In this document: positions 12,360 to 23,247 of the stretch, piece by piece
How the letters are laid out: every line of letters starts with the position of its first letter
Numbering within the stretch: position 1 is the first letter of the stretch
Source: Branchiostoma floridae
Taxonomy: Eukaryota; Chordata; Leptocardii; Amphioxiformes; Branchiostomatidae
Length of the DNA: 43,165 nucleotides
Assembly (NCBI RefSeq): GCF_000003815.2
Contig: NC_049980.1
Span: 27,345,935 to 27,389,099, forward strand
Reading direction: 5' to 3'
The notes under the pieces: model-generated
Databases searched by the model: none
What the model was told of the DNA's origin: nothing
The model's input: the letters and a program-made list of their open reading frames with translations, nothing else
Program-made: the position numbers and the translations under genes

Positions 12360-12460
12360 GTCCTCGTGGCGCAATGGACTAGCGCACCGGACTTCTAGTG
12401 AACACGGCAATGGTCGTGAATGGCATTCGGAGGTTGTGGGTTCGAGTCCCACCGAGGACG
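12360..12460 (+). tRNA. tRNA-Arg(UCU) with a 27-nt intron
   Basis: The acceptor stem GTCCTCG (12360-12366) pairs with CGAGGAC (12453-12459). A-box 'tggcgcaatgga', anticodon TCT at 12394-12396, anticodon stem CCGGA with TTCGG, T arm GTGGG-TTCGAGT-CCCAC. The intron (about 12398-12424) follows base 37, the canonical position, and must be removed by the tRNA splicing endonuclease. A T5 Pol III terminator lies at 12468-12472. Intron-containing Arg(UCU) genes are common in animals. Confidence 0.95.
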
Positions 12461-12789
12461 GCTTATATTTTTCTTACCCCATTTATGATACACGATTTGT
12501 ATCAACCCAATAATCGGCGCTCAGACCAGCTAATTGAAGATGAGTATATTTTCACTGACATTTATCATAACATACAGTACAGTAGTTACTTAACGTAACG
12601 GAAGTAACGTACTGCAATTCCTCAAAACCTACACTCGCGAAGTGTTAAATAATGTTGTACAATTGTTGGAAAGAACACTACATGTGCTTGGGGTTTGCAG
12701 TGGGCTGGGACTGGGAGTGAGAGTCTTGTCTCGGATCCATCAGTGACAACTTTCTTTCTTTTATTTGTCAGATTTGAGGAAGCATTTGC

Positions 12790-12816
12790 AATCAATCAAT
12801 CAATCAATCAATCAAT
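12790..12816. repeat. (CAAT)n microsatellite
   Basis: About seven head-to-tail CAAT units, just left of the transposon-like element. Confidence 0.85.
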
Positions 12817-12854
12817 TTTATGCTATTTGTGATACATGTACTTAGGACGTTATA

Positions 12855-13733
12855 CTAAGGCCACGTTGATTTGATTATATGGATGACATCCGCGCTCGCA
12901 CCAATTTTCGGCCATTTCCAAAAAAAAAAAAATTTCAACCACACAATAAATTATGCAAAGCAGCTGTAAAATGAGCACAAATATTCCGTAGATTGAAAAA
13001 AAAGTATCAGAAAACAGATAACTAATGCCATAGAATGCCAAAATGAATCTAAAGTCAAAGAATAAGATGTGAAAGGACAGAAAGAAAAAAAAAATCTATT
13101 GTTGGTTGGGGGAGATACCAGTACAGAAAATTCAGGTCCAGAGGATCATTTCCAGGTCCGGACATGAACCTGGACCTGATTGTCTGTGGAAACTTGAGAA
13201 CTGGCAATACTCAAAACAATGGTAATTGGTCAATTTTGCTACAAAGGAATCTGTTTGGTGGATTATTGGACTCCCACTGCATTTTAAAATCCCATCTCCA
13301 TGTAATAAAGGCTAACTGTCTCTGTACCTTTGACTGTAGAAACTTGGTGCAATTGACTATAAACTCTACTTGACTTCGCTCTTGTTGTCTTCTTGGCCCC
13401 CCGGTTAGACCCCAAATGGCTGCCGACATAGTGTGTCCATTTTGTAATTGGCGAAACCTGTTCCTCTGTTGTTTTTTTCAGGTCTGTTTTTTTCGGATTG
13501 GTCCAAGAAGAAAAAAATGTTTTGCACCCGTATGATATACTGGTCCCTACACCTAACTGTTGGTATACCATACTATGTGTGTTTAGTCCTATGTTCAACC
13601 TTCCTGGCCACTTTGATTTCATACTGAAGGCAACTTTTTTTTTTGGCCAAACTTTTTTTTTATTCGCTCGCTCGCATCAGTTTTGGAGTTCCCGGAGGAT
13701 GTCATCCATATAATCAAATCAACATGGCCTAAC
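12855..13733. mobile_element. Non-autonomous DNA transposon, about 880 bp
   Basis: The left end 'ctaaggccacgttgatttga...atggatgacatcc' is matched, inverted, by the right end '...ggatgtcatccatataatcaaatcaacatggccta', giving terminal inverted repeats of about 37 bases with one or two mismatches. Further in, 'cgctcgc' and 'gcgagcg' also pair. The interior contains a near-palindrome around 13150-13180 (ccaggtccgga..aacctggacctg) and scattered short ORFs but no transposase I can recognise. Target duplications are not clear, so the superfamily is left open. Confidence 0.65.
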
Positions 13734-14375
13734 CAAAGAAGACCGAGTGAGTTGAAAGTTGATAATACCGGTAAGTCGATTCTCTGAGGGGTTGAGTTGG
13801 AGAACAGTTTATTTCTCGTCATGCAATTTACCAAGTTGAACCCAGATGAACTTTCATGCTAATACTCTTTACGATATTTTTTGGAATATGATCATTAGTC
13901 TTAATTATTTCGAGTAATTAGATACGCACACTTACGTAGGTAACAGGGGTTTAGCAGTAAGGAAAGAAGAAGAAGAAAATTAACGATGTCTTAGTTAATA
14001 AAAAGACAACTTGATCGTGTCAAGGCCAGATGTTTAATACTCCTCAAAGCAAGCAAAGATGAACAGAAAGTGAACTTGTATCTATCAGTTCTTCTTTTAT
14101 CACTACAGCATAGGTTAGATGATTTGTCAGGGGGCTATCCAGACACACTGGAATTTCACCCCGTCCCAATATCTGAGTCTAGCCAATAGGCAAGACTCTC
14201 TCATTTAGGGCTCAATTACGGGGGAACATTCAACGTGTTTGAAAAGTAGAAATCTGTAAAAAAAAAAAGTCCATTGCAGAAAACTGGAGTTTTCTTAACA
14301 ATATCCACAAGAAAAAATATCTCAATCTAGACCACACAGGTCATAAACTGGTCAAAACTTTACATCCATGACGAT

Positions 14376-16934
14376 TTAGCCCAAAAGGGAAAACACAATC
14401 CCAAACATCAGCATAAGAGCCAGCAGGCTGGTCAGGGCAGTTTCCCCCGCCCTGACCCCACCGGACGGCAGGTTCTCGACGTCGATGACCCAGGTGTTGC
14501 AGGCGGTGTTGTTGTTCCGGTCGTTACAGCAGCGCACGCAGTCGGCCGAGGCGTCCCGCATGCAGTCGTCCGTCTCCGTGCACGTCTGCTCACAGCCGCG
14601 CACGATGTCAGTCAGCACGCGGTCTGTAGTCTGGTACATCACCTGGTGACGGAAACAAAGAGAGAAAATACACAAATATATGTATGAATGAATTGATTAA
14701 TTTTATTGCTCAACAATCGCACAAGGTACAATGTATGGCATCCAATAACAATTAACAGCTATATAGTCAATAGTACTACGAGGCTACATAGAGAACAACA
14801 AAATATTATGTACGACCAAGGACGTTATATAACGTCCTTGGTACGACATGATACAGTTTAAATAATTAAGACTTCGTAGAACCGGGACGGCGGCAGTTAT
14901 AGACTTCCCGGCACCTCTGACCAACTCTGACGTCACACATTCTGAAAATCGGTGCGTGTCAGTGGTACTCTCAAAGCAGAGGTTAGACTCCGGCTGTTTT
15001 GATGTTTTTATGCGTTTTTATCGGGCTTTCTCTTTTGTAATCTTTTCAGCCTAGGCCGCAATAAAAGAGTACAAAATAGAAAACCCGATAAAAACGCCCC
15101 AAAACGTCAAAACATCTGGAGCCTAACCTCTGCTTGGAGAGTAGAAAAGTGGGTCAGCGTCCTGAAGAAAATGTATGTTGAATGTACAGGTCATATACAT
15201 TTATTATCACAACATCGCAACCCTGTGCCGTGGAAATTGCTTTCAAAAGACCCACACTGGACAGAATGCTTTGAAGGTACTTGAAATGGAAAGAGACCGC
15301 GGAAGTGTTCTTAACGTCCAGACTTCAAATACTCAACATGGTTCCGGCGGAACGACGTCCATTGTGACGGACTACCCCTGTTATCCACGTCTTGGTTCTC
15401 TTAAGTGTTCTGTTTCAAACTTTCTGCGATAATTCGTCAAGAAAAGTGAGTGCGGTGCTAACTCAGTCAAGGAAACATTAGAACACAAGCCAATTGTTGC
15501 TATTAAAAACGAGTAGGGAAAAGTCCTTCACGCAACATGGGGCATATAGGGTGGTACCTATCTCCGTTTCTATAACCCTTAGGCAACACGGCTGCAGCTA
15601 GCTGTGCAAGCACTTAAGGAGGGGGTTATAGCTAGTTCACTAATAGTTGTGTGTGTTCATCTTCCATACATCTGCACTCTTATCATATCATATCATATCA
15701 TATAATATCATATCATGAATTGCCAAATGACGTCTGGATAAGAAACCCCAGTGATGAATCGGGAGGAGGGGAGATTGGGGGGATACAAACTTAGCCACGT
15801 TTGGGAAAAGAGCCAACGACATCGGCAAGAATATATCTGCAAGAATCAGCACTCGAGTTAGAAGCTCTGTGGAAGATGTCTGATAGGCACCGAAACGTAA
15901 GCAGGTGATAAATTACTGGTTTTTAGTAAAAGAAAACCTCAAACCCGATAGAGTACATGAAGTTGAACCGGTTGTTTTAAAATAGTCAATATCAAATAGT
16001 CTCCAGTCTCCAGGCAGCCATGTTAGCTGGATATAAAAAAGAGAAGAATTCGGCCAACTAAGGACAAATAAGCTGCTAATGGGTTTCAGTCAGTCTCTTG
16101 CAGTCAGTTCATTCCTAGGCCAATTAAATCCTACTAGTAGAAGTTCACTCCTAACTTGGCCAAAGTCTCCTATTACTCTTCGACTAGGCGGGAGTCTGGT
16201 AGTGAACAACACCAAAAATAACGTACGTAGCAGTACTGCCCGATGGGACAGTTGACGGTGTCGGACAGGTCCCCGGGGGTGCCGGCACACGGGTTGTCGT
16301 CCAGGACGCCGTCGATGATGTCTGCGTCGCAGGACAGACAAGGGAACCCCTGTACCTCGCCTGGGTACAGCTGGCCCTGACCCTGCGCCTGGTCTACAGA
16401 CAAGGATGATTATTAACACGTTTTAAGAGAAACGAAACTTGATGAGAAAGAAGACACCTTCATTCTTTCCCATTCCCGAAATGTTTTACTTTCATAATGA
16501 TCTTGTTGTACTAGTCTTACCACAATCTGTCTTCGATAGACCGCCCCGGACTGTCAATAAAAAATGCTGATTCGGCCAATAAGTGACATGTGACCAAATC
16601 ATACTTCTAGAATATTGTCCACGAATTGTATTGGATGCCTTTAATGTGTATATATAGTATTGATGTCCAGTCTGACGACATGTATGTACGGAAGTGTCAA
16701 TATGGTTTGCAATTGTACCTATTGATTCCTTTGTAACGTTACATATACTGTACACACACACAGAGGCGTACACACACATACAAGCGCGCGTACACACACA
16801 CGCACGCACGCACGCACACACACACACAAGCACTGACACACACTTACACACCCATGTACGCACACACAACCTCCAAAACAATCATTACACTCACGGAAAA
16901 GGCCAGCGACAAGAAGGGCAAAGACGAACATCAT
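14376..16934 (-). CDS. Ly6/uPAR-type (three-finger) protein, probably GPI-anchored
   Basis: Three exons: 16895-16934, 16227-16393, 14376-14642, phases 1 and 0, together 157 residues. A hydrophobic signal peptide (MMFVFALLVAGLF) is coded by exon 1. The mature part has 12 cysteines (32, 35, 49, 62, 68, 86, 90, 96, 104, 107, 108, 117), starting CLSC and ending CC-x8-CN, the hallmark end of LU domains. A small-residue stretch (LPSGG, about 127-131) followed by a hydrophobic tail with no cytoplasmic part (LLALMLMFGIVFSLLG) is a typical GPI-anchor signal. It should be displayed on the outer face of the plasma membrane; the ligand cannot be read from sequence. Twelve cysteines is slightly more than the usual 8-10. 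The exon layout (signal, first half, second half plus anchor) matches other LU genes. The start is the first ATG of a double ATG; the second would work as well. Confidence 0.85.
14815..14842. repeat. Perfect 28-bp palindrome
   Basis: The sequence 14815-14842 (accaaggacgtt... ) equals its own reverse complement, centred between 14828 and 14829. It lies in the second intron of the Ly6-type gene. No known site matches. Confidence 0.85.
14966..15143. mobile_element. 178-bp MITE with CTCCAAGCAGA-type ends
   Basis: The left arm 'tactctcaaagcagaggttag' pairs with the right arm 'ctaacctctgcttggagagta', and complementarity continues inward (cgtttttatcggg with cccgataaaaacg), so almost the whole element folds into one hairpin. 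It has no coding capacity and lies in intron 2 of the Ly6-type gene. End motifs recur at 30118-30293 and near 22550. Confidence 0.75.
15595..15735 (+). repeat. Dispersed repeat plus (ATCAT)n microsatellite
   Basis: 'tgtgcaagca', 'agggggttatagctagt' and 'gtgtgtgttcatcttccatac' match 38660-38725 in the same order and strand, so this is a dispersed repeat. It runs into (ATCAT)n at about 15684-15716. Confidence 0.55.
16755..16870. repeat. Imperfect (CA)n/(CG CA)n microsatellite
   Basis: Alternating purine-pyrimidine tract of CA, CGCA and TACACA units starting about 24 bases inside intron 1 of the Ly6-type gene. Such tracts can form Z-DNA; no role is implied here. Confidence 0.85.
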
Positions 16935-19729
16935 CCTGTACTCGGTGACTCCAGTCGGCTTCTTCTCAGATCAGGGACAGACAGTCAACCCTTGAAGCAC
17001 AAAATGTACTTTATACACAATACACAAGTCTAATCTGGATAAAGTTTCGAACAGTCAGATAACATCCTTTGGTGTTTGAATGATGAATGATTCCCATCAG
17101 TGGAACTAGATTTAGTTATATACTGTGACTAGGAACTACTGTAACCATTTGACCAGAACCAAGCTGTAAATTTCCGGTGCATTTCCGGAAGAAGACAACC
17201 GAACATTATACGAATTTTTCCAAAGGATACCCTCAGCTTACAATCGGACGATGATCATGTATAGAACAGTCGCTCGACCAAAGTGACCGGCTCCTTACAC
17301 TAGTGTCACAGACACTACGACTGTAGCTTGTAGTAAATTGGGTAGATAAGCCTACAAGGTTCTGGTAAATATTCAATTTTCGACATCGAGACGCAAGAAA
17401 TCATTTGACTAGAAAAATCTACGCCTTAATTGCAAATTCAGTCACAAAATCACGAATTCAGTCGAACGAAATGAGCACACGATGCATTGCTCACCTTTGC
17501 GACTTGGAGGAAAACTCCGATGTGACGGAAAGTGATTTTGATCAAGCTAAGTCATGCTGAGTGTGCCAGACCTTTCTTGTACAACTCCTCCAGGTGGCAA
17601 CGAAGCGTATTTCACCATGGTGACAAGACCCTCCATCACCGTGTGAGTCTTACCATTATTCAAGGAGTCGCTACTTTTTGCACGGCTGAAAGGAGAGGCA
17701 AGTACAAGAACCGAGGGACACCTGTGTTCTTAAGGACAATATCGTTACTGAATTAAGCCTGGATTGGGGTACTAGGTGCTGAGCACATTTCGGTTTGTGA
17801 CTATTCATATATGAGGCATCAGGCTTCCTTTTGATGGATATATGTCAAATTAGCACCCTGCAAGACTAAGTGTGCCACAAGGGTCCATACTTGGTCTTCC
17901 ATACCCACCGGAAACTCTGACGTCCTCCGCCCTGAAAGGTGCACTTGTCTATGCAGATGATAAACTTTCCCGCCAAAGCGCACAGACTTGTGCTTGTGAC
18001 GTCAGGAGTGGGTGACGTTAGAAGTTGATACCTGCCGCCTCCCCGTTAAACGTCATTGTCGTCATTAAAACACGCGAAGTAAAACAATGACGATCTTAAC
18101 TTTACCCATTGCCAACTTGCACAGAATGTTGCCCGACTTGAACGTTCGATATTTTGGTTATATAGCTGGCAGTCTTTCTGGTATTACTGGTACTACTCGC
18201 GGGTATTACATAGTTCATCTGAATGAAAGCTCATCTGTGTCGATGTCCACCCACGTTAGTTAAACCGGACGACGATCGGTGTCGACTTCCGTCGGGGACC
18301 GCGCACTCCTGGCGTAACACTTAGTTCAGTGCGCGTTGGCGGAAAAATGGATTAAAATCCTGATGAAGACTGCGAGTTACCATTAAGTTTTGGAGTAGTT
18401 TTCAATAAACCTTTATATCTATATCCAGCTGCAGTTGGCATAATCTCCCCTTTCTCTCACAAGCACCGACTGACCATTTCATATACTGGACGTCGAATCT
18501 TTATGCGCCTTACATGATAAGAAAAAAAAATCCAATATACAATATTAATATACGCAGCATTGCGGCTATGTAGTACCGCCTTGCTACAAAAGGATTTTGA
18601 GATTGCCATATTTGATGTCTGAAGCCTTACAGTGTTACTTTAGTGTTATCGCCACTCCCTAGCGTTAGACACAGTTGGGGCTTTCATCAACTTGTACGAT
18701 GTTCAGCGACTATTCTCCACAACTAAGCAATGTTCTGATCTAACAATGCTCTAATCGCCCTTAAAGACTGTTTATTCTGTCAACATAGCACTCAGCTATC
18801 GCTATAGCCTAGCGACAGCGGAACGGATTCTTTCCTGTGTTTGTGGGTTTGTCGTTTGGAGTTTGTACTGGCGACTGAAAGAAAATGGATTGGGTCGAAG
18901 ATTAATGCTGGAGTCAATCTTAGAACAAAGTTCAGTCAACTGCAGGTTTTTTTTTAATGTCGAAATTCTAGCTAAAGGAACTGAGTCCACTGCTGAATTT
19001 ATCATTCGGCTTGCGCTCTTTTCTATTTACCTCACATTTTATAATTCCGCAGGGTGCCCTAAGATAGCCGAAAAGAGGATTCAAACAAACATTTGCATTT
19101 GCTTAAGAGGTCAAACACAACGGAATGAGGCCCTTAAATTTGGCTTATGACATACTAACTTTATGTGACCCGTGTCATAAATCATAACGCAATGAAAGAG
19201 CGATTCGTCAGATTATCACAAGATAAATATTGTCATTTATCAGTCGCTAATTGTTACAGCAAATAGCATCACACAAGCATGCACACATGACAGAATGCCT
19301 TTCCCACCCTGATTTACTTAATGTTTTTTGAACCGCACATTCCAGATTGACTACTTTCGTCGATAATGACACAGATAACAAGTACGTAATTGATATTCTA
19401 GCTCATCTTTCTTTTTTTCCTTTATTGAATCTAACGTTAGTCAGTCATAAACGCAACATCTATAACTTATTTTAAATAGATACTACCGTAAGCAACTGAA
19501 AGTACATTTTTACAACGGTTATAAATAACTTAATCGACACTGATGCACAGCATTGTCGTAATATTGCAAAAGAAGTGACTTTAAAAATATTTTCTTTGTT
19601 ATGAAACGCAAAGTCAACTCTTAACCACGCTGGGTGCCCTCAAGTCTCATGTCTGGAACACCTGGATATCTGACGTGTGCATACCTCAGGTATTACTGAT
19701 GCTGCAATAGTAGATAGTGAATGTTATAC
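16935..19729. other. Intergenic region
   Basis: It contains the presumed promoter of the Ly6-type gene and one decayed reverse transcriptase fragment (17863-18013). ORFs of 60-95 codons on both strands show no domains and overlap without pattern. I see no further gene. Confidence 0.4.
17863..18013 (+). pseudogene. Non-LTR retrotransposon reverse transcriptase remnant
   Basis: One frame reads RLSVPQGSILG, then after about 20 residues LVYADDK, then a stop. These are the conserved (S/G)VPQGS(I/V)LGP and catalytic YADD motifs of non-LTR reverse transcriptases. The spacing between them is too short, so the palm region carries an internal deletion. No endonuclease or other domain remains nearby. 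It is dead sequence; the clade cannot be decided from so little. Confidence 0.7.
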
Positions 19730-21136
19730 TTATTGCCCGAGAGAAGAGAGAGTCATATCCGGATCCCGTACGGCATCGTTGCAGAAGTCTCCCTGTATGT
19801 GTACAGTGAACCCGGGTGACGTCACACTGTCGCTTAAGTGGTCTAACGAAGTCCCATTTCGGCCGTACTCTGCGTAATAGGCTTCATTGTCGCAATCAGT
19901 CCGTTGCCAAGCATTGAACAGGTATCTAGGCGAATCTGGGGCGACATTTTCGTATCGTATTCGGAGTATTAGAGTGCAATTGTTCCTACAGGTTACAGAT
20001 AGATCCTGGAGGCTATACGATCTGTTGCCATGGTACAATCTACTTTGTGCAAAACTGGAGCACCGCTCTGTAAATATCATTGCTTCGCCTTGTTGTCGTA
20101 AGCCCCGCGTAGTTGTCAATCGTCTTGAAGTTGCTGTGTCTACTTTTGCCCCTATCTTGAAGTAAAGAGGATTGTAAAAACGGTCGTTGACGGGCTCCTG
20201 CACCAAGACCGTGTCACTAACTAAAATGGCAGGGTTTGTCTCAGACGTTAACCTGGAAACGGTCACGGCGTGGAAAATGAGAACCCCCGTCATGGCAAGC
20301 AGCATCCAAAACTTGATGCAGGCGCTGGGCTGGTAGTATTTGAACCTCCTCTCACTGTACTTGCACTGTAAGAACGTGTGGAGACAGACGTTGTGGAAGA
20401 GCCTGATGCACACACATATCAGAGTGGTCATCATGGAGACTATTAGAACGGGGCTGGTCTCTGTTAGCTGACACCGGGTGGCGATCAGGACCGATATGAA
20501 CATGTCGTGAAGCAAGACCTCGAAGAAACTCATGGTGAACCGCTTCATCTTTGCGTCGATCGTCCGATACTCAGGAGGAGTCACGACGTCTTGGATCGAC
20601 CCTCTCCTTTCCCCCTCCCCCTTCGCTTCTACTTCTTCCTTCACTTCGTCAACGACAATGACCACTTCGGCTTTCTTCGTGCCCCGTCGGGCTCGTGTCT
20701 GTCGCCTGGCTCTCCGAACCAAGCGACGTTCCCGACGCAGTTGATCCATTGTTCTACAGAACAGTAACACTTCCCATATAAAAATGACGGACGCCAAACA
20801 ACACACAACGTACAGGCACTGCTCAATGGTGACATTCTTGTACAAAGAGAGACTGTACGCTGTGCAGTTCGCCCACGCTGTACCCAAGTCAGTCAGGGCG
20901 ACTAGGAGGAAGAAAAATGCTTCTACACCTTGATAGACAGGTGTCAGACATCTCCTCACGTCCCTCGCTGTGGCAAGAAGCTTTTGCAGACGTCTCGGGC
21001 GTGTCCTGAAATCGTCTTGGAAGTCAAAAGTGGTTTTGACGCACCTGACACCCGCCGGTGTGCTTGTATTCAGTTCGTCTTCTCTCATCTTGCTATGTTT
21101 GAAGGACCCAAAGGTGCCCAGGACGTTCCAAACCAT
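19730..21136 (-). CDS. Unrecognised five-segment membrane protein, intronless
   Basis: 468 residues in one uninterrupted ORF; I do not recognise the family. Hydrophobic segments lie at about 70-90, 105-127, 203-221, 228-250 and 273-294. The 75-residue loop between the second and third has a strongly basic block (RRERRLVRRARRQTRARR) followed by an acidic one (DEVKEEVEAKGEGE), so it is likely cytosolic. The last 170 residues form a cysteine-containing domain with NGT/NRS/NCT glycosylation sequons and should face outside or the lumen, which fits an odd number of segments with a cytosolic N-terminus. An arginine-rich stretch precedes segment 1 (RTRPRRLQ). The start is the first ATG of the frame; MREDEL at residue 17 is an alternative, and an acceptor-like tccag just upstream leaves room for an earlier exon. 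Long-ORF statistics and domain-like layout make it a real gene. Confidence 0.75.
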   Translation of the reverse strand: MVWNVLGTFGSFKHSKMREDELNTSTPAGVRCVKTTFDFQDDFRTRPRRLQKLLATARDVRRCLTPVYQGVEAFFFLLVALTDLGTAWANCTAYSLSLYKNVTIEQCLYVVCCLASVIFIWEVLLFCRTMDQLRRERRLVRRARRQTRARRGTKKAEVVIVVDEVKEEVEAKGEGERRGSIQDVVTPPEYRTIDAKMKRFTMSFFEVLLHDMFISVLIATRCQLTETSPVLIVSMMTTLICVCIRLFHNVCLHTFLQCKYSERRFKYYQPSACIKFWMLLAMTGVLIFHAVTVSRLTSETNPAILVSDTVLVQEPVNDRFYNPLYFKIGAKVDTATSRRLTTTRGLRQQGEAMIFTERCSSFAQSRLYHGNRSYSLQDLSVTCRNNCTLILRIRYENVAPDSPRYLFNAWQRTDCDNEAYYAEYGRNGTSLDHLSDSVTSPGFTVHIQGDFCNDAVRDPDMTLSSLGQ

Positions 21137-23247
21137 ACCTTCACTGGAACAAGGCAGGGCATGGGGGGATCGAACGTGTTCTTATCACTAACAAGTCAGG
21201 AAGCAAGTCCAGATTTCCGTCAGCGGTGTGCTTTCGCCTGACAAGTACCAAACAGGGGACTGACCGTTAATGACCACTCTACAGGATGTAGCTCGGTTTA
21301 CATCGCAGTTGAACAATCACTCAGTTTCATTACGCGTGCTTACTTTAAAGGATTTCGATGATAGTATCTCATAATTTGGGCCATAGAAAGCTGAAATGGA
21401 TACAAAATTTCTGGAAAAACTGAAAGTTTATATGATCAGCCGTTCCTAAAATGTTTTGTCCCGAAGTCAAAGGTCAGTCGAATGAAAGCGTGGTCCCCAC
21501 CTGGACGCCTGTTGACTCTTCATGTGGTGAGTGGGCCGGGAGTAAGTACAGGTGAGACAAAACAAATTTGATTTTTCGAGAATGTCAATACAAATTCCAT
21601 CTGTCCTACATTTTCGCTATCATACTTATGGAAGATATCTAGTAAACCCCACCGTTAAAACTGAATAATAGATTGTTAAGCCGTTGATTTTTTACCCAAG
21701 CGTAGGTCAAAAATCGTGATGTTGCTTTCTAGCTTGGCCCTGATTTAATTTGTGTTCTCACTGGTCGAGGTCAGCGAACTCTTGATTGGCTGATGGCGTC
21801 TCGTCTCGTAAATTAGATTACCTGTGTTATGTTTCCAACAAACAGGTTACATTCCATACCTGTCAAGGAAAAAAGACTGTTCCCATTCTCCTGACTCGAA
21901 CCGAGAAAACAAGTTCAGAAACACATTTCCCAACCACTTTCACACGCCTCGCATAACAAATATGCCATATACTCTGTGTCAACATTGGGACAGTGCTACT
22001 GCATTACGACTGCTGTACATGTGCCCTCTCCACTGTGTATCATTTTTACGACGACGGTTTCTTTTAAACAGAAGTCCAGAAACTTTGATCAAACACGGAC
22101 TGAGATTTAAAAGCATACGTATAGAGTAATGGGACAACAGGACTACCGTATTGAATACCATGAACGTTACACACAGTAATTAAGATTTATTGTCCTCCTT
22201 CAATGCTGACGTGAGGCGTTCTGCAAACTGAAGCCGGGCCCGATTTGTCTAATATCCATGTTTGTTTTTGCTCTCTTAAGGTATGTGGTATTTGGTGAAA
22301 TTGACCTTTTACTGTTGTTTCGTTTGGCTTTTATTTGGTATTTGCTGTTTTTTTTAGAATATCTTTATGTACTTAGTTTTTATTTACTTATTTCCTATAG
22401 TTCAAAGCTTGTTTTTAACTGTACGCGGGAGGTGTAGGCCCTGTAAAGGACGTATAATCCTGTTGCCCACACCTCTCAGATCTTTTCTTTGAATCTTAAT
22501 AAATGAATAGATAAATGAAAAGCCTTAAAAACAGAGTTAAACATTGCCCGGGACCCTACATCTGCTTGGAGATAAGATCGTGCTAATCGGGCGAGTCTAT
22601 TCTAGAAAAGGGATCTAAGACAGAATATCCAGAATATCTTATAAGTGACATAAAAAGATAATTAGAAATGGAGAGAGGAAAAGGGAGAGACAGTAAATAA
22701 TTCTTCATACGTCACAGATATGGTTTCTCACATAGTCATTGTGATGAAATTTACACTGTGGAACTACTATGTTAATTGTTACAACTAGACGAGAACAAAC
22801 AATGTCAACGATGTAGTTTATCGAACACTCGGACATATCATACTGTATAGTACTGTTAGTGCAAGACATCCAGAAATGAATACGCCACGGATATCAGCAA
22901 GTGTAAATGTGTAATTTTTATTCCAAAGTACATATCTGGGTACTTTCTTGACATTATGCCAGTTTTCGCCTCTACAATGCTTTCGTTTCCGTTTTTTTAG
23001 ACATTCGGGGGTTGTTCATTGATCAGAATGGTACTTAATATATAGGTAGATGTCAGCAAAGCAAAGAAAAATTTCGATTATTGCAACCTACGGGCTTTCT
23101 TGAGTGCTTTTCTTGATAATATGCTTATTACTTAAATGTGATAATATTCTAGTCCGGTTCTTTGTCTTGGCAATTGCAGTTCAAAGATCCTTGGACAATG
23201 AATTCTACCGACACAGAGAAACTTCCAAGCTCGTACATTGCTGGTTT
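21137..23247. other. Intergenic region
   Basis: I see no gene. 'gggaccctacatctgcttggaga' at about 22550-22573 is the end motif of the 178-bp MITE family. ORFs here (for example plus 21824-22129) are not domain-bearing. The part next to 23247 should be the 3' UTR of the intermediate filament gene. Confidence 0.4.
22548..22575. mobile_element. Single end of the CTCCAAGCAGA MITE family
   Basis: 'gaccctacatctgcttggaga' is the same as the right end of the element at 30118-30293. The matching left end is not evident, so this is a truncated or strongly diverged copy. Confidence 0.45.

Larger units (their letters stand above)
12461..14375. other. Intergenic region dominated by a TIR element
   Basis: Apart from the transposon-like element at 12855-13733 and a (CAAT)n run at about 12790-12816, I see no gene. 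The remaining AT-rich sequence to 14375 would contain the 3' UTR of the Ly6-type gene. Confidence 0.4.

Noticed and set aside
12246-12598. Short ORFs over 12.3-12.6 kb
   Set aside because: They overlap the tRNA-Arg gene and have no domain.
16694-16948. ORFs rich in His-Thr or Cys-Val
   Set aside because: Products of the CA microsatellite.
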